Notes: generated from the letters alone by a model not told the origin. DNA of 64,000 bases from Nonomuraea coxensis DSM 45129 (GCF_019397265.1 NZ_CP068985.1:1612001-1676000); one strand, 5' to 3'; positions 20,202 to 30,585 are shown, counted from the stretch's first letter. Numbers and translations: made by a program.

Positions 20202-20257
20202 CCGAGGGACCCGCGCCTGCCCCGGTCTCCGCGACCGAGGGACCCGTGCCTTCCCCG
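20202..20257. repeat. Two imperfect direct repeats of 23 bases
   Basis: Copies at 20202-20224 and 20235-20257 match at 21 of 23 positions, period 33 bases, in the non-coding gap between two converging glycosyltransferases. They are probably duplicated terminator-adjacent sequence; no function is evident. Confidence 0.6.
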
Positions 20258-20287
20258 CCCCTGCTCCGCTGGGCCGGGAGGGCGGGG
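20253..20287. terminator. Candidate bidirectional hairpin between converging glycosyltransferases
   Basis: CCCCGCCC (20253-20260) and GGGCGGGG (20280-20287) are perfect 8-base arms around a 19-base loop. No T run follows. It sits between the ends of the genes at 20184 (plus) and 20289 (minus). Confidence 0.4.
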
Positions 20288-20288
20288 G

Positions 20289-21785
20289 TCAGTTGGGGCG
20301 CAGGGCCGACTTCAGGCGGCCGAGGAAGGTGCGCTCGGTGGCGGCGTCCACGGCGGCGGGGACCGTCACCGGCTCCGGCGCGGGGATGGTGACCGGCTCG
20401 GGCTGCTTCGGCGCGGGCCAGTAGCGGTCCGGCGGCTCGTGCCGTACGCCGTGCGTGGCCTCGATGACGGCGTCGAGGTCGGCGGGACCGGCGCCGGGCT
20501 CGGTGAGCAGGACCGCGCGCCCGAGCGCCGAAGTGCGCTCAAGCCGGGCCGTCCGCCCGTCAGGCAGGTCCACGACGAGCACGCCCGCCAGGTCCTTCTG
20601 CGCCGACTCGATCATCCGCTCCAGCGTCGCCCGGTGCAGCGGCACGTCCACCGGCCCCCGGTAGCGGAACGGGCACGGCGCGGGCGTCGGCGCGGCCTCG
20701 TCGATGAGCCGGATGCGTTCGTCGTGCGCGAACAGGTCGCGCATCAGCCGCAGCTCGAAGCACGGGTCGCCGAGCACGGAACGCCGCCCGTCCCGCAGCA
20801 GCGACCACGGCCCCACCAGCGTCACCACGACGTCCTGCAGCTTGCCGCCGAGCGCCGCCGCGACGGCCTGCCGCACCACCGACTCGGAGGTGTCGGTGAC
20901 GTCGAGCACGACCTCCACGTACGGCACCAGCCACCGCCGCCCCGGATCCTTGCGCAGGTCCCTGCGCAGCGGCACCCGGTGCGCCAGGTAGGGCTCGACG
21001 GCCCGCACCGCCCGCTCCCGGTCGCGGTGCTGCGCCGGCAGCCCCAGGTGGACGGCCTGCGCCTCCAGGTCGGGGACGAACACCACGCCGTGCATGGCCA
21101 GCCGGTAGGCGAACTCGGTGTCCTCGCCGCGCGCCACGGTCGGGTCGAGCCCGCCCACGGCGTGGAACACCTCACGCGGCAGGGCGAACGTCGGCCCCGT
21201 GCACACGTGGTACGGGTTGCGGCTCGCGCGCAGCCCGTCCGTCCTGGCGATCGTCGCCTCGGTGGAGCTGGCGACGGCCTCGCCGAGCGCGAACACCTCG
21301 TCCAGGCGCCGCGCCTGGAAGACCTGCCGGGGCGTGACGGCCGGCGGCTCGACGAACTTCTTCATCCCGATCGTGACCAGGTAGTCGGTCACGTGGTGCC
21401 AGCGGGCCAGCGCCTCGATGTGCTCGCGGCAGGCCACCATGTCGGAGTCGAGCCGCTGGATGATCTCGCCGTCGGCGGCGTTGGCCCCGGTGTTGACGGC
21501 GTTGGAGATGCCCCAGCCGTCCCGCACCCGCACCACGCGCGTGTTGACCGGCCGGATCTCGGGCAGGCGGATGGGAGGGTCGCTGCCGTCGTCGACGACG
21601 AGGACCTCCATCAACCGGTCCGGGTACGTCTGCGCCGCCAGCGCCGCCAGCGTCAGGTCGAGCTTGCCCTGCCCGCCGTGCGCAGGAATCACCACGCTCA
21701 CGGAAAGGGCGGGCGACCAGGCGCCCAGCGGCGGCGCCTCGATCGGCGAGTAGTCGTTCTGCCTCAGAGCAGGACGCGCGTTCAT
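20289..21785 (-). CDS. Family 2 glycosyltransferase, paralogue of the adjacent gene
   Basis: 498 residues, with the same layout as the gene at 18550. GT-A domain: SVVIPAHGGQGKLDLTLAAL, VVDDGSDPP, metal site DSD (Asp113-Asp115), and GEDTEFAYRLAMHG. A second domain (PGRRWLVPYVEVVLDV..., TLVGPWSLL) is alignable to its neighbour. The C-terminus has no coiled coil; instead there is a Pro/Val-rich linker and a short basic helix (TFLGRLKSALRPN). ATG 21785 with AGGGGG about 9 bases upstream. It points back toward its paralogue, as after an inverted duplication. Confidence 0.85.
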   Translation of the reverse strand: MNARPALRQNDYSPIEAPPLGAWSPALSVSVVIPAHGGQGKLDLTLAALAAQTYPDRLMEVLVVDDGSDPPIRLPEIRPVNTRVVRVRDGWGISNAVNTGANAADGEIIQRLDSDMVACREHIEALARWHHVTDYLVTIGMKKFVEPPAVTPRQVFQARRLDEVFALGEAVASSTEATIARTDGLRASRNPYHVCTGPTFALPREVFHAVGGLDPTVARGEDTEFAYRLAMHGVVFVPDLEAQAVHLGLPAQHRDRERAVRAVEPYLAHRVPLRRDLRKDPGRRWLVPYVEVVLDVTDTSESVVRQAVAAALGGKLQDVVVTLVGPWSLLRDGRRSVLGDPCFELRLMRDLFAHDERIRLIDEAAPTPAPCPFRYRGPVDVPLHRATLERMIESAQKDLAGVLVVDLPDGRTARLERTSALGRAVLLTEPGAGPADLDAVIEATHGVRHEPPDRYWPAPKQPEPVTIPAPEPVTVPAAVDAATERTFLGRLKSALRPN

Positions 21786-21904
21786 GGTCGTGACCCCCTG
21801 CCGAGACCTTATCGGGAGATGCTGAGAATTTCCTCAATAGCGTCGCTGTCCAACCGATACGTCCGAGCCTTGGACACGAATCGGTTGCGGTCGCCCGCAC
21901 CCCG

Positions 21905-21910
21905 TACACT
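21905..21910 (+). promoter_or_regulatory. Candidate -10 element of thrC
   Basis: TACACT fits TAnnnT and lies 31 bases before the thrC ATG, leaving room for the ribosome site GGGAG. No matching -35 is seen at the right distance. It supports a separate promoter for thrC-thrB now that they are parted from hom. Confidence 0.3.
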
Positions 21911-21941
21911 CTGTGACCAACAGCGCAGGTAGGGAGTCATC

Positions 21942-23000
<1,059 letters not shown>

Positions 23001-23034
23001 CGGGGGCCACGGGGAGTGAGGATCTGATGCGTGA

Positions 23035-23940
23035 ATGAGGACCGTTGACATCCGCGTGCCCGCCACCTCGGCGAACCTCGGCCCGGGTTTCGACGCGCTC
23101 GGCCTCGCGCTGAGCCTGTACGACGAGGTCGAGGCCACCCTCACCGGTGAGCGCGGCGTCGAGGTCAGCGTGAGCGGCGAGGGCGCGGGCGAGGTCGACC
23201 TCGGCGAGCGCCACCTGGTCGTCCGCGCCATGCGCGAGGCGTTCGCCCGCATGGGGGTCGCCCAGCCCGAAGGCATCCGCCTGCGCTGCCGCAACCGCAT
23301 CCCGCACGCCCGCGGCCTCGGCTCGTCGTCGGCCGCCGTGTGCGCGGGCCTGCTCGCCGCCCGCGCGCTCGCGGGCGCGGAGTGGCCGGACGACGAGGTG
23401 TTCGCGCTGGCGACCGAGATGGAGGGCCATCCCGACAACGTGGCGCCCTGCCTGGCCGGCGGTCTCACCATCGCCTGGTCGGACCACGCCCGGGCGCCGC
23501 ATATGGTGAAACTGGCTCCCGACCAGCGGGTCCGTCCTGTCGTCCTGGTTCCGTCCGCGCGGCTGGCGACGGAGACCGCCCGGGGGCTGCTGCCGAAGGA
23601 CGTGCCCCACAAGGACGCCTCCTTCAACGCCGGCCGGGCCGCGTTGCTGATAGCCGCGCTGACCCAGCGGCCCGAGACGGGGCTTCTGCTCGCCGCCACG
23701 GAAGATCGGCTCCATCAGCATTACCGCGCGCCTGCGATGCCGCAGAGCGCGGCTCTGGTAGAACGTCTGCGTGCAGTGGGCGTGCCCGCGGTCGTTTCGG
23801 GAGCGGGTCCCACGGTTCTTGCGTTTTCGACCTCGGATACGCAGGATTTGATCGCGCCAGAAGTGGGTAATGACTGGCACATCCAGCTAATGGACGTCGA
23901 CCCGGTTGGTGCGAACGTTCAGTTCCCCGAGACACGCTGA
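23035..23940 (+). CDS. thrB: Homoserine kinase
   Basis: GHMP-family kinase that phosphorylates homoserine for ThrC, 301 residues. N-terminal motif VPATSANLGPGFDALGLAL; ATP-binding GHMP loop PHARGLGSSSAAV near residue 90; C-terminal SGAGPTVLAF. ATG 23035 was taken because conserved sequence begins at the second residue; the Shine-Dalgarno (GAGG) is rather far upstream. The gene ends at the start of the rho leader. Confidence 0.95.
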   Translation: MRTVDIRVPATSANLGPGFDALGLALSLYDEVEATLTGERGVEVSVSGEGAGEVDLGERHLVVRAMREAFARMGVAQPEGIRLRCRNRIPHARGLGSSSAAVCAGLLAARALAGAEWPDDEVFALATEMEGHPDNVAPCLAGGLTIAWSDHARAPHMVKLAPDQRVRPVVLVPSARLATETARGLLPKDVPHKDASFNAGRAALLIAALTQRPETGLLLAATEDRLHQHYRAPAMPQSAALVERLRAVGVPAVVSGAGPTVLAFSTSDTQDLIAPEVGNDWHIQLMDVDPVGANVQFPETR

Positions 23941-24396
23941 TGCCTCTTTAGACCTTCAGGGAATAGCCGTGTGCGCTGGTGATGTTAGGCTGATAGCCGC
24001 ACCAGATGCCCCCTTGGTGGGTGCGTGCTTGTCAGCCACACATCGCTGCATCATGCTTCACGTCGCGAGGCGTGGGCAGCGCGGCTGTCTCCCCGGAATT
24101 GATCGCCTCCGGTTGGCCCACACCCGGTTGGCCCGAAACGAGGCGGCGACGACGGGGATCTGCGCGTTCGAATCCAATCGACATCTGGTTGGCGACAGCA
24201 ATCTGGGGGGTGTCAGGCACGCGCCACGGCCCAGCGGCGGCGTGACGAGCCCCTCCCCAAGAGTGGCGGCCGTCTCCAGCGACAGCCGAAGATCGCAAAG
24301 TGCACCCCGACCCGGTCTGTCCCGCCGGATCGCAAGCACCTCCGGGACGCCCGGCAGAACAAAACCGGCGCCCGACCCCTGGGAAGGACCTTTTAG
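23941..24396 (+). promoter_or_regulatory. Long non-coding leader of rho
   Basis: 456 bases without a convincing gene. TAGGCT at 23986-23991 could be a -10, which would leave a leader of about 400 bases before the rho TTG. The segment is C-rich in its last third and carries GATCGCAA twice (24291-24298 and 24328-24335). Rho genes are often autoregulated through attenuation in the leader, so this may be a Rho-responsive leader; that is inference. Confidence 0.45.
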
Positions 24397-26394
24397 TTGA
24401 GCGACACCACCGAACTCCTCTCCGACGCACCAGGCGCTGAGCCCGCGTCCGGCGACACCCCCACTCGCGCCGCGGCCAAGCCCCGTGCGCGTCGCTCCGG
24501 CACCGGCCTGTCCGCCAAGGTGCTGCCCGAGCTGCAGAAGATCGCAGCTGAGCTGGGCATCAGCGGGACGGGGCGCATGCGGAAGAGCCAGCTGATCGCG
24601 GCCATCCAGGAGAAGCAGGGTGGCGGCACGGGCGACGCCGCGCCGGCCCCCGCGGCCGCCGCCGAGGCGCCCGCGCCCGCGGCCGAGACGGCCCCCGCGG
24701 CCGAGCGGCCCACCCGGGCACGTAGGGAACGTTCCCGCGCCAAGACCGTGGCCGAGGAGCCCGCGCCGCAGCCCGTGGCCGCCGCGCCCGAGCCCGTGGC
24801 CCAGGCGCCGGAGCCCGTGGCCGCGACCGTCGCGCCCGCCGAGCCCGTCGTCGAGCAGGCGCCCGCCGCCGACGCCGGCCAGGGCGAGCAGCGCGCCGAG
24901 CGCGGCGAGAGCCGCAGGGAGCGCCGCAGCCGCGGCGAGCGCCGTGAGCGCGGCGAGCGTTCCTCCGACCGTTCCGCAGACCGTTCCTCCGACCGTGGCG
25001 ACCGTGGCGACCGTGGCGAGGGTGGCCGTGCCGACGGCCGCACCGACGGGCGGGCCGACGGCCGCGCCGCCGACGCGGGCAGCCGCGGCGACCAGCGCGA
25101 CCAGCGCGGTGACCGCGACCAGCGCGGCGACCAGCGGGGTGGCGGCGTCGACGACGACGAGCGCGGTGGCCGTGGCCGCCGTGGCCGCTTCAGGGAGCGC
25201 AACCGCGGCCGTGGCCGCGAGCGCTTCGAGAGCGGCGAGCCCGTCGTCGGCGATGACGACGTGCTCATCCCGATCGCCGGCATCCTCGACATCCTCGACA
25301 ACTACGCCTTCGTCAGGACCAGCGGCTACCTGCCGGGCAGCAACGACGTCTACGTCTCGCTCGCCCAGATCCGCCGCAACGGCCTGCGCAAGGGCGACGT
25401 CGTCACCGGCGCGGTCCGCCAGCCCCGCGAGGGCGAGCGGCGCGAGAAGTTCAACGCCCTGGTCCGCCTCGACACCGTCAACGGCATGGACCCGGACCAG
25501 GCCCGCAACCGGCCCGACTTCAACAAGCTGACGCCGCTCTACCCGCAGGAGCGCCTGCGCCTGGAGACCGAGCCCAACATCCTCACCACGAGGATCATCG
25601 ACCTCGTCTCCCCGATCGGCAAGGGCCAGCGCGGCCTCATCGTCTCGCCGCCCAAGGCCGGCAAGACGATGGTGCTGCAGGCCATCGCCAACGCGATCAC
25701 CCGCAACAACCCCGAGTGCCACCTGATGGTCGTGCTCGTGGACGAGCGGCCGGAAGAGGTCACCGACATGCAGCGGTCGGTGAAGGGCGAGGTCATCCAC
25801 TCGACCTTCGACCGTCCCGCCGAGGACCACACCACGGTCGCCGAGCTCGCCATCGAGCGCGCCAAGCGCCTGGTGGAGCTGGGCCACGACGTGGTCGTCC
25901 TGCTCGACTCGATCACCCGCCTCGGCCGCGCCTACAACCTGGCGGCCCCGGCGTCCGGGCGCATCCTGTCGGGCGGTGTCGACTCCACGGCCCTCTACCC
26001 GCCCAAGCGCTTCTTCGGCGCCGCCCGCAACATCGAGAACGGCGGCTCGCTGACGATCCTCGCCACGGCCCTGGTCGAGACCGGGTCCAAGATGGACGAG
26101 GTCATCTTCGAGGAGTTCAAGGGCACCGGCAACATGGAGCTCAAGCTCAACCGCTCCCTGGCCGACAAGCGCATCTTCCCCGCGGTGGACGTCGACGCGT
26201 CCGGCACCCGTAAGGAAGAGATCCTCATGGGCAGGGAAGAGCTCCAGATCGTCTGGAAGCTGCGCCGGGTGCTGCACGCGCTCGACATGCAGCAGGCGCT
26301 GGAGCTGCTCCTGGAGAAGATGAAGGAGACCAAGTCCAACGCGGAGTTCCTCCTGCAGGTCCAGAAGACCACGGTGAGCAACGACCGCGACTAG
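24397..26394 (+). CDS. rho: Transcription termination factor Rho
   Basis: Hexameric RNA helicase that ends transcription, 665 residues; E. coli Rho has 419. The extra length is an Ala/Pro-rich then Arg/Gly/Asp-rich insertion at about residues 75-285 (many RGER, DRGDRG and ADGR runs), as known in actinomycete Rho. Order: N-terminal helical SAP-like domain ([15 protein letters not shown]), insertion, cold-shock RNA-binding domain ([13 protein letters not shown]), then the RecA-like motor with Walker A PPKAGKT near 418-424 and [13 protein letters not shown]. The start is TTG with GGAAGGA upstream. A strong terminator follows. Confidence 0.97.
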   Translation: MSDTTELLSDAPGAEPASGDTPTRAAAKPRARRSGTGLSAKVLPELQKIAAELGISGTGRMRKSQLIAAIQEKQGGGTGDAAPAPAAAAEAPAPAAETAPAAERPTRARRERSRAKTVAEEPAPQPVAAAPEPVAQAPEPVAATVAPAEPVVEQAPAADAGQGEQRAERGESRRERRSRGERRERGERSSDRSADRSSDRGDRGDRGEGGRADGRTDGRADGRAADAGSRGDQRDQRGDRDQRGDQRGGGVDDDERGGRGRRGRFRERNRGRGRERFESGEPVVGDDDVLIPIAGILDILDNYAFVRTSGYLPGSNDVYVSLAQIRRNGLRKGDVVTGAVRQPREGERREKFNALVRLDTVNGMDPDQARNRPDFNKLTPLYPQERLRLETEPNILTTRIIDLVSPIGKGQRGLIVSPPKAGKTMVLQAIANAITRNNPECHLMVVLVDERPEEVTDMQRSVKGEVIHSTFDRPAEDHTTVAELAIERAKRLVELGHDVVVLLDSITRLGRAYNLAAPASGRILSGGVDSTALYPPKRFFGAARNIENGGSLTILATALVETGSKMDEVIFEEFKGTGNMELKLNRSLADKRIFPAVDVDASGTRKEEILMGREELQIVWKLRRVLHALDMQQALELLLEKMKETKSNAEFLLQVQKTTVSNDRD

Positions 26395-26409
26395 CGGGCT
26401 GACGGCGAA

Positions 26410-26440
26410 GGGCGGCAGGTGACTCACCTGCCGCCCTTTT
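26410..26440 (+). terminator. Intrinsic terminator of rho
   Basis: GGGCGGCAGG and CCTGCCGCCC form a perfect 10-base stem around TGACTCA, followed by TTTT. It lies 16 bases after the rho stop. The converging gene at 26463 may also use it from the other side. Confidence 0.85.
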
Positions 26441-26462
26441 CCGTGTCATGCCGTCGGGCGGG

Positions 26463-27497
26463 TCACCGGACGTCCACGAACTCCTGGGGCGACAGCGAGG
26501 CGCTGGTCGTCTTCGTGCCGGGCACCCTGACCCGGTAGTAGCCGTCCTTGCGGGCCTTGTACGTCTTGGCGTACCTGCCGGTCGAGGTGGTCTTCGCGAA
26601 GCCGAGCAGCTTGTACGTCCTGGTGCCCTTGACCTTGAAGTACACCTCGACGGTCTTGCGCGGGTACGCCTTCGCGCCGCGGTAGACCTTCCCCGACACC
26701 TTGACCTTCTTGCCCGCCGCGACCTTGGCCGGGGCCGAGATCGTGACCCTCGACCGCGCCTTCCTGGAGGCGCCGTGCGCCGGTTCGGCGACGGTGAAGC
26801 CGGCCACGCCCTTGAGCGTCTGGCCGTCCTTGTGGGCGTAGACCTCCAGCGTCCAGTCGCCCGGCGCCGTGTCGTCGGCGAAGTACGTCGTGCCGCGGTA
26901 CTTGCCGTCCGACTCCCTGGCGAGGTCGCCCAGGTCGTAGAACTCGCCCCCGCCGGCGCTGACGAGCCTGGCCGACACCTTCGAGGCGTCCTTCACGCTC
27001 GCCTCGACCGCCACCTTCACGTCCTTGCCGGTGACCAGCTTCACCGGGTTCGGGGTCACCTTGGCGGCGGTGATGCCCTGCTTGCCGGCCACCCGTACGA
27101 CGAACGGCGTGGTGCTCGTGCCGCTCTCGCGGGCGACGGCGACGCTGAGCTTCCACTCGCCGGCCGGGTCGTCCGCGGCGATCCGCCACCTGCCGATGAT
27201 CCGCTGCGTGGCCGCGCTGTCGCCGGCCCGGAAGTCGAACGTCACCGTACGCACGGCCCTGCCGGGCGCCTCGATGCCGCCCGTCACGCCCGTGACCTGG
27301 GCCGGGTCCTTGAGGGTGAGCGTCACCGTGCCCTCGACCTCGTTCTGCAGCGGGACGGAGGCGCTGGCGGACGCCTCGCCCGTGAAGTCGCCGGCGAGCG
27401 CGCGGCTGCCCGCGTCGGCCACGCTCGTGCCGGTGCCTCCCAGGAGAACGGCGGCCCCCATGGCGGCCGCGAGCAGCGACCACAGCCTTCTTCTCAT
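26463..27497 (-). CDS. Secreted protein with beta-sandwich domains, function unknown
   Basis: 344 residues. The N-terminus is a signal peptide (RRRLWSLLAAAMGAAVLLGG, cleavage probably near ADA). The rest reads as three beta-rich, Ig-like units, each about 90-100 residues. The last one is Lys/Arg-rich (KVKVSGKVYRGAKAYPRKTVEVYFKVKG), a pattern seen in bacterial Ig-like and cell-surface stalk domains. No catalytic motif and no wall anchor. ATG 27497 is chosen because it begins the signal peptide and has AAGGA 7 bases upstream; longer frames add a charged tail. It interrupts the usual rho-rpmE neighbourhood. Confidence 0.75.
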   Translation of the reverse strand: MRRRLWSLLAAAMGAAVLLGGTGTSVADAGSRALAGDFTGEASASASVPLQNEVEGTVTLTLKDPAQVTGVTGGIEAPGRAVRTVTFDFRAGDSAATQRIIGRWRIAADDPAGEWKLSVAVARESGTSTTPFVVRVAGKQGITAAKVTPNPVKLVTGKDVKVAVEASVKDASKVSARLVSAGGGEFYDLGDLARESDGKYRGTTYFADDTAPGDWTLEVYAHKDGQTLKGVAGFTVAEPAHGASRKARSRVTISAPAKVAAGKKVKVSGKVYRGAKAYPRKTVEVYFKVKGTRTYKLLGFAKTTSTGRYAKTYKARKDGYYRVRVPGTKTTSASLSPQEFVDVR

Positions 27498-27694
27498 GCG
27501 GAGATCCTTACCAGAGTGAGGAATGGTGCAAAGGAGCCTATTGCGGCGACGGTCGGCGTGCGGGGCTGTGCGCGGGAATGCGCGATGGCCTGGGATGGTT
27601 ACACGATCTGGCACACTGGTAGCTGACCATTTTGCGGTTCCGGTTCACGCCATGCTCAGCGGCGACCCGGCGGCCGCAGCCCGAAAGGACAGCG

Positions 27695-27913
27695 ATGAAG
27701 CGCGACATCCACCCCGAATACCACGTGACGCAGGTCTCCTGCTCCTGCGGTAACACCTTCACCACCCGCAGCACCGCCAAGAACGGCGTGATCCACGCCG
27801 ACGTGTGCTCCGCCTGCCACCCGTTCTACACGGGCAAGCAGAAGATCCTGGACACCGGCGGCCGGGTGGCGCGCTTCGAGAAGCGCTTCGGCAAGAAGGC
27901 CGCGGGCAAGTAG
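27695..27913 (+). CDS. rpmE: 50S ribosomal protein L31, zinc-binding type
   Basis: 72-residue ribosomal protein, full length. Cys16, Cys18, Cys38 and Cys41 (CSC and CSAC) form the zinc site of the C-plus form; the zinc-free paralogue lacks them. Typical ends: [10 protein letters not shown] and [19 protein letters not shown] precedes ATG 27695. The gene is followed by a strong hairpin before prfA. Confidence 0.97.
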   Translation: MKRDIHPEYHVTQVSCSCGNTFTTRSTAKNGVIHADVCSACHPFYTGKQKILDTGGRVARFEKRFGKKAAGK

Positions 27914-27920
27914 CTCACCA

Positions 27921-27963
27921 GACGCCGGCCCGGCCGCACATCCGCGTGCGCCGGGTCGGCGTC
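27921..27963 (+). terminator. Long hairpin between rpmE and prfA
   Basis: The arms 27921-27939 and 27946-27963 pair over about 18 base pairs with one bulged C and one G-T wobble, around loop ATCCGC. No T run follows. It begins 8 bases after the rpmE stop and ends about 50 bases before prfA. It may be a terminator, attenuator or 3-prime stability element that uncouples the ribosomal protein from prfA. Confidence 0.6.
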
Positions 27964-28015
27964 GTCGGTACGAGACACGACGCCCCCGGCCGCACCCACA
28001 CCTCAAGGACCCACG

Positions 28016-29068
28016 GTGAACCTCGACGAGTTGCTCAAGGAGTATTCCGAGCTGGAGCTGCAGCTCGCCGACCCCGCCGTGCACGCCGACCAGTCCAGGG
28101 CCCGCACCCTGGGCCGCCGCTACTCCCAGCTCACCCCGATCGTGACCACCTACCGCGAGCTGACCTCGGTCCGCGAGGACCTGAGCGCGGCCAAGGAGCT
28201 CGCCGGCGAGGACGAGTCGTTCGCGGCCGAGGCCGCCGAGCTCGAAGCGCGCATCCCGCAGCTGGAGGAGCGGCTCAAGCACCTGCTCATCCCGCGCGAT
28301 CCCAATGATGACAAGGACATCATCATGGAGATCAAGGCGGGCGAGGGCGGCGAGGAGTCGGCGCTGTTCGCCGGCGACCTGCTGCGCATGTACCTCCGCT
28401 ACGCCGAGCGGCTGGGCTGGAAGACCGAGGTCATCGACTCCCAGCCGTCCGATCTCGGCGGCTACAAGGACGTCACGGTCGCCATCAAGGCCAAGGGCGA
28501 CGAGGGCGTGTGGTCCAGGCTCAAGTTCGAGGGCGGCGTCCACCGCGTGCAGCGGGTGCCGGTCACCGAGTCGCAGGGCCGCATCCACACCAGCGCCGCC
28601 GGCGTGCTCGTCTACCCGGAGGCCGAGGAGGTCGACGTCCAGGTCGACCCCAACGACCTGCGCATCGACGTCTACCGCTCCAGCGGCCCCGGCGGCCAGA
28701 GCGTCAACACCACCGACTCCGCGGTCCGCATCACCCACCTGCCGACCGGCGTGGTCGTCTCCTGCCAGAACGAGAAGAGCCAGCTCCAGAACAAGGAGTC
28801 GGCGATGCGCATCCTGCGCGCCCGGCTGCTGGCCATCGCCCAGGAGGAGGCCGAGGCCGCGGCCCAGGCCGAACGCAAGTCGCAGGTCCGCACGGTCGAC
28901 CGCTCGGAGCGCGTCCGCACCTACAACTTCCCGGAAAACCGCATCTCCGACCACCGCGTCGGCTTCAAGGCGTATAACCTCGACCAGGTGCTCGACGGCG
29001 AGCTCAACGCCGTCACCCAGTCCCTCATCGACGCCGAGATGGCGGAGAAGCTCGCACAACACTCATGA
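28016..29068 (+). CDS. prfA: Peptide chain release factor 1
   Basis: Class I release factor reading UAA and UAG, 350 residues. The codon-reading tripeptide P182-V-T184 (type 1, not the SPF of RF2) and the catalytic GGQ at 226-228 ([17 protein letters not shown]) are both intact. GTG 28016 with AAGGA 6 bases upstream. Its stop overlaps prmC (ATGA), so the factor and the enzyme that methylates its GGQ glutamine are made together. Confidence 0.97.
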   Translation: MNLDELLKEYSELELQLADPAVHADQSRARTLGRRYSQLTPIVTTYRELTSVREDLSAAKELAGEDESFAAEAAELEARIPQLEERLKHLLIPRDPNDDKDIIMEIKAGEGGEESALFAGDLLRMYLRYAERLGWKTEVIDSQPSDLGGYKDVTVAIKAKGDEGVWSRLKFEGGVHRVQRVPVTESQGRIHTSAAGVLVYPEAEEVDVQVDPNDLRIDVYRSSGPGGQSVNTTDSAVRITHLPTGVVVSCQNEKSQLQNKESAMRILRARLLAIAQEEAEAAAQAERKSQVRTVDRSERVRTYNFPENRISDHRVGFKAYNLDQVLDGELNAVTQSLIDAEMAEKLAQHS

Positions 29069-29919
29069 GTCTGCTGCTGGACGAGATCGCCCTCGCCACC
29101 GCCCGGTTGGCTGAGGCAGGCGTGCCCTCACCGCGTACGGACGCGGAGGAGATCGCGGCGTTCGTCCACGGCGTGCGCAGAAGCGAGCTCCACACGGTCA
29201 AGGACGCCGACTTCGACGCGCTGTTCTGGGAGGGCGTCGCGCGGCGCGAGGCCCGCGAGCCGCTGCAGCACATCACCGGCCACGCCTACTTCCGCTACCT
29301 GGAGCTCGCGGTCGGGCCCGGCGTGTTCGTGCCGCGCCCCGAGACCGAGGTCATGACCGGCTGGGCCATCGAACGGCTGCGCGAGATGGACGTCAACGCG
29401 CCGCTCGTCGTCGACCTCGGCACCGGCTCGGGGGCCATCGCGCTGTCGATCGCCCAGGAGGTGGCGCTGGCCGAGGTGCACGCCGTGGAGGTCGACCCGG
29501 CGGCGTACACGTGGGCCAAGCGCAACATCACCGAGCTCGGCCAGGGGCGCACCCACCTGCACCCGGAAGACCTCGCCGAGGCGCTGCCCGAGCTCGACGG
29601 CAAGGTCGACCTGGTCATCTCCAACCCGCCCTACATCCCGCCCGGCGCGATCCCGCGCGACCCCGAGGTCCGCGACTACGATCCCGCCCGCGCGCTCTAC
29701 GGCTCCAGCGACGACGGCCTCGCCGAGGTCCGCGCGGTCGAGCGCACCGCCCGCCGGCTGCTGCGGCCGGGCGGCTGGGTCGCCGTCGAGCACGCCGACC
29801 AGCAGGGCCGGGCCGTCTACCTGACCTTCCCCGAGGACAACGGCTGGCGCGACGTGCGCCTGCGCCAGGACCTCACGAGAAGGGACCGCTTCGTCACGGC
29901 CCGGCTGGGCCAGGACTGA
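29065..29919 (+). CDS. prmC: Release factor glutamine methyltransferase
   Basis: S-adenosylmethionine-dependent enzyme that methylates the Gln of the GGQ motif in release factors, 284 residues. N-terminal helical recognition domain, then a Rossmann domain with [15 protein letters not shown] and catalytic NPPY (187-190). ATG overlaps the prfA stop by 4 bases. Also known as hemK. Confidence 0.96.
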   Translation: MSLLLDEIALATARLAEAGVPSPRTDAEEIAAFVHGVRRSELHTVKDADFDALFWEGVARREAREPLQHITGHAYFRYLELAVGPGVFVPRPETEVMTGWAIERLREMDVNAPLVVDLGTGSGAIALSIAQEVALAEVHAVEVDPAAYTWAKRNITELGQGRTHLHPEDLAEALPELDGKVDLVISNPPYIPPGAIPRDPEVRDYDPARALYGSSDDGLAEVRAVERTARRLLRPGGWVAVEHADQQGRAVYLTFPEDNGWRDVRLRQDLTRRDRFVTARLGQD

Positions 29920-29937
29920 GTCACCGAGGAGTACGCC

Positions 29938-30585
29938 GTGGGACGACGCTTCGACTGCTCGAACCCCGAGCAGAAGGCCGAAGGGCTGAAGGAGGCCACC
30001 GAGGCCGTACGCAGGGGTGAGCTGGTGGTGCTGCCCACCGACACGGTCTACGGCATCGGCGCCGACGCCTTCACCCCGGCCGCGGTCGCCGCCCTGCTCG
30101 ACGCCAAGGGGCGCGGGCGCGACATGCCGCCGCCGGTGCTCGTGGGCACCGTACGAGCCGCCACAGCGCTCGTGGACGACCTGGGGCCGTACGGGCAGGA
30201 TCTCATCGACGCCTTCTGGCCGGGGGCGCTCACGCTCGTCTGCAAGGCCAACAGGGCTCTTTCCTGGGACCTGGGCGACACCAAGGGGACCGTGGCCGTG
30301 CGCATGCCGCTCCATCCCGTGACGCTCGACCTGCTCAAGGAGACCGGCCCCATGGCCGTCTCCAGCGCCAACCGCTCCGGCGCCCCCGCCGCCACCACGG
30401 CCGAGGACGCCGAGGCGCAGCTCGGCGAGTCGGTCGCCGTCTACCTCGACGGCGGCAGGACCACCGACAACACGCCCTCCACCATCCTCGACCTCACCAC
30501 CGCCGTGCCGCGACTGCTGCGGCGCGGGGCCATCCCCGTCGAGAAGCTGCGCGGCATCATCGGGTACGTCGCCACCGACGACTGA
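29938..30585 (+). CDS. L-threonylcarbamoyladenylate synthase, short YrdC/TsaC form
   Basis: Makes threonylcarbamoyl-AMP from threonine, bicarbonate and ATP for the t6A modification of tRNA, 215 residues. The YrdC fold shows LPTDTVYGIGADAF, KGR, FWPGALTLVC, VAVRMP and SSANRSG. It has only the YrdC domain and lacks the extra Sua5 domain. GTG 29938 with GAGGAG upstream, 18 bases after prmC, so it is probably in the prfA-prmC operon. Confidence 0.94.
   Translation: MGRRFDCSNPEQKAEGLKEATEAVRRGELVVLPTDTVYGIGADAFTPAAVAALLDAKGRGRDMPPPVLVGTVRAATALVDDLGPYGQDLIDAFWPGALTLVCKANRALSWDLGDTKGTVAVRMPLHPVTLDLLKETGPMAVSSANRSGAPAATTAEDAEAQLGESVAVYLDGGRTTDNTPSTILDLTTAVPRLLRRGAIPVEKLRGIIGYVATDD

Noticed and set aside
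24160-24185. tRNA-like T-loop (GTTCGAATCC) in the rho leader
   Set aside because: The flanking bases do not form a T stem, and no acceptor or anticodon arm can be built around it.
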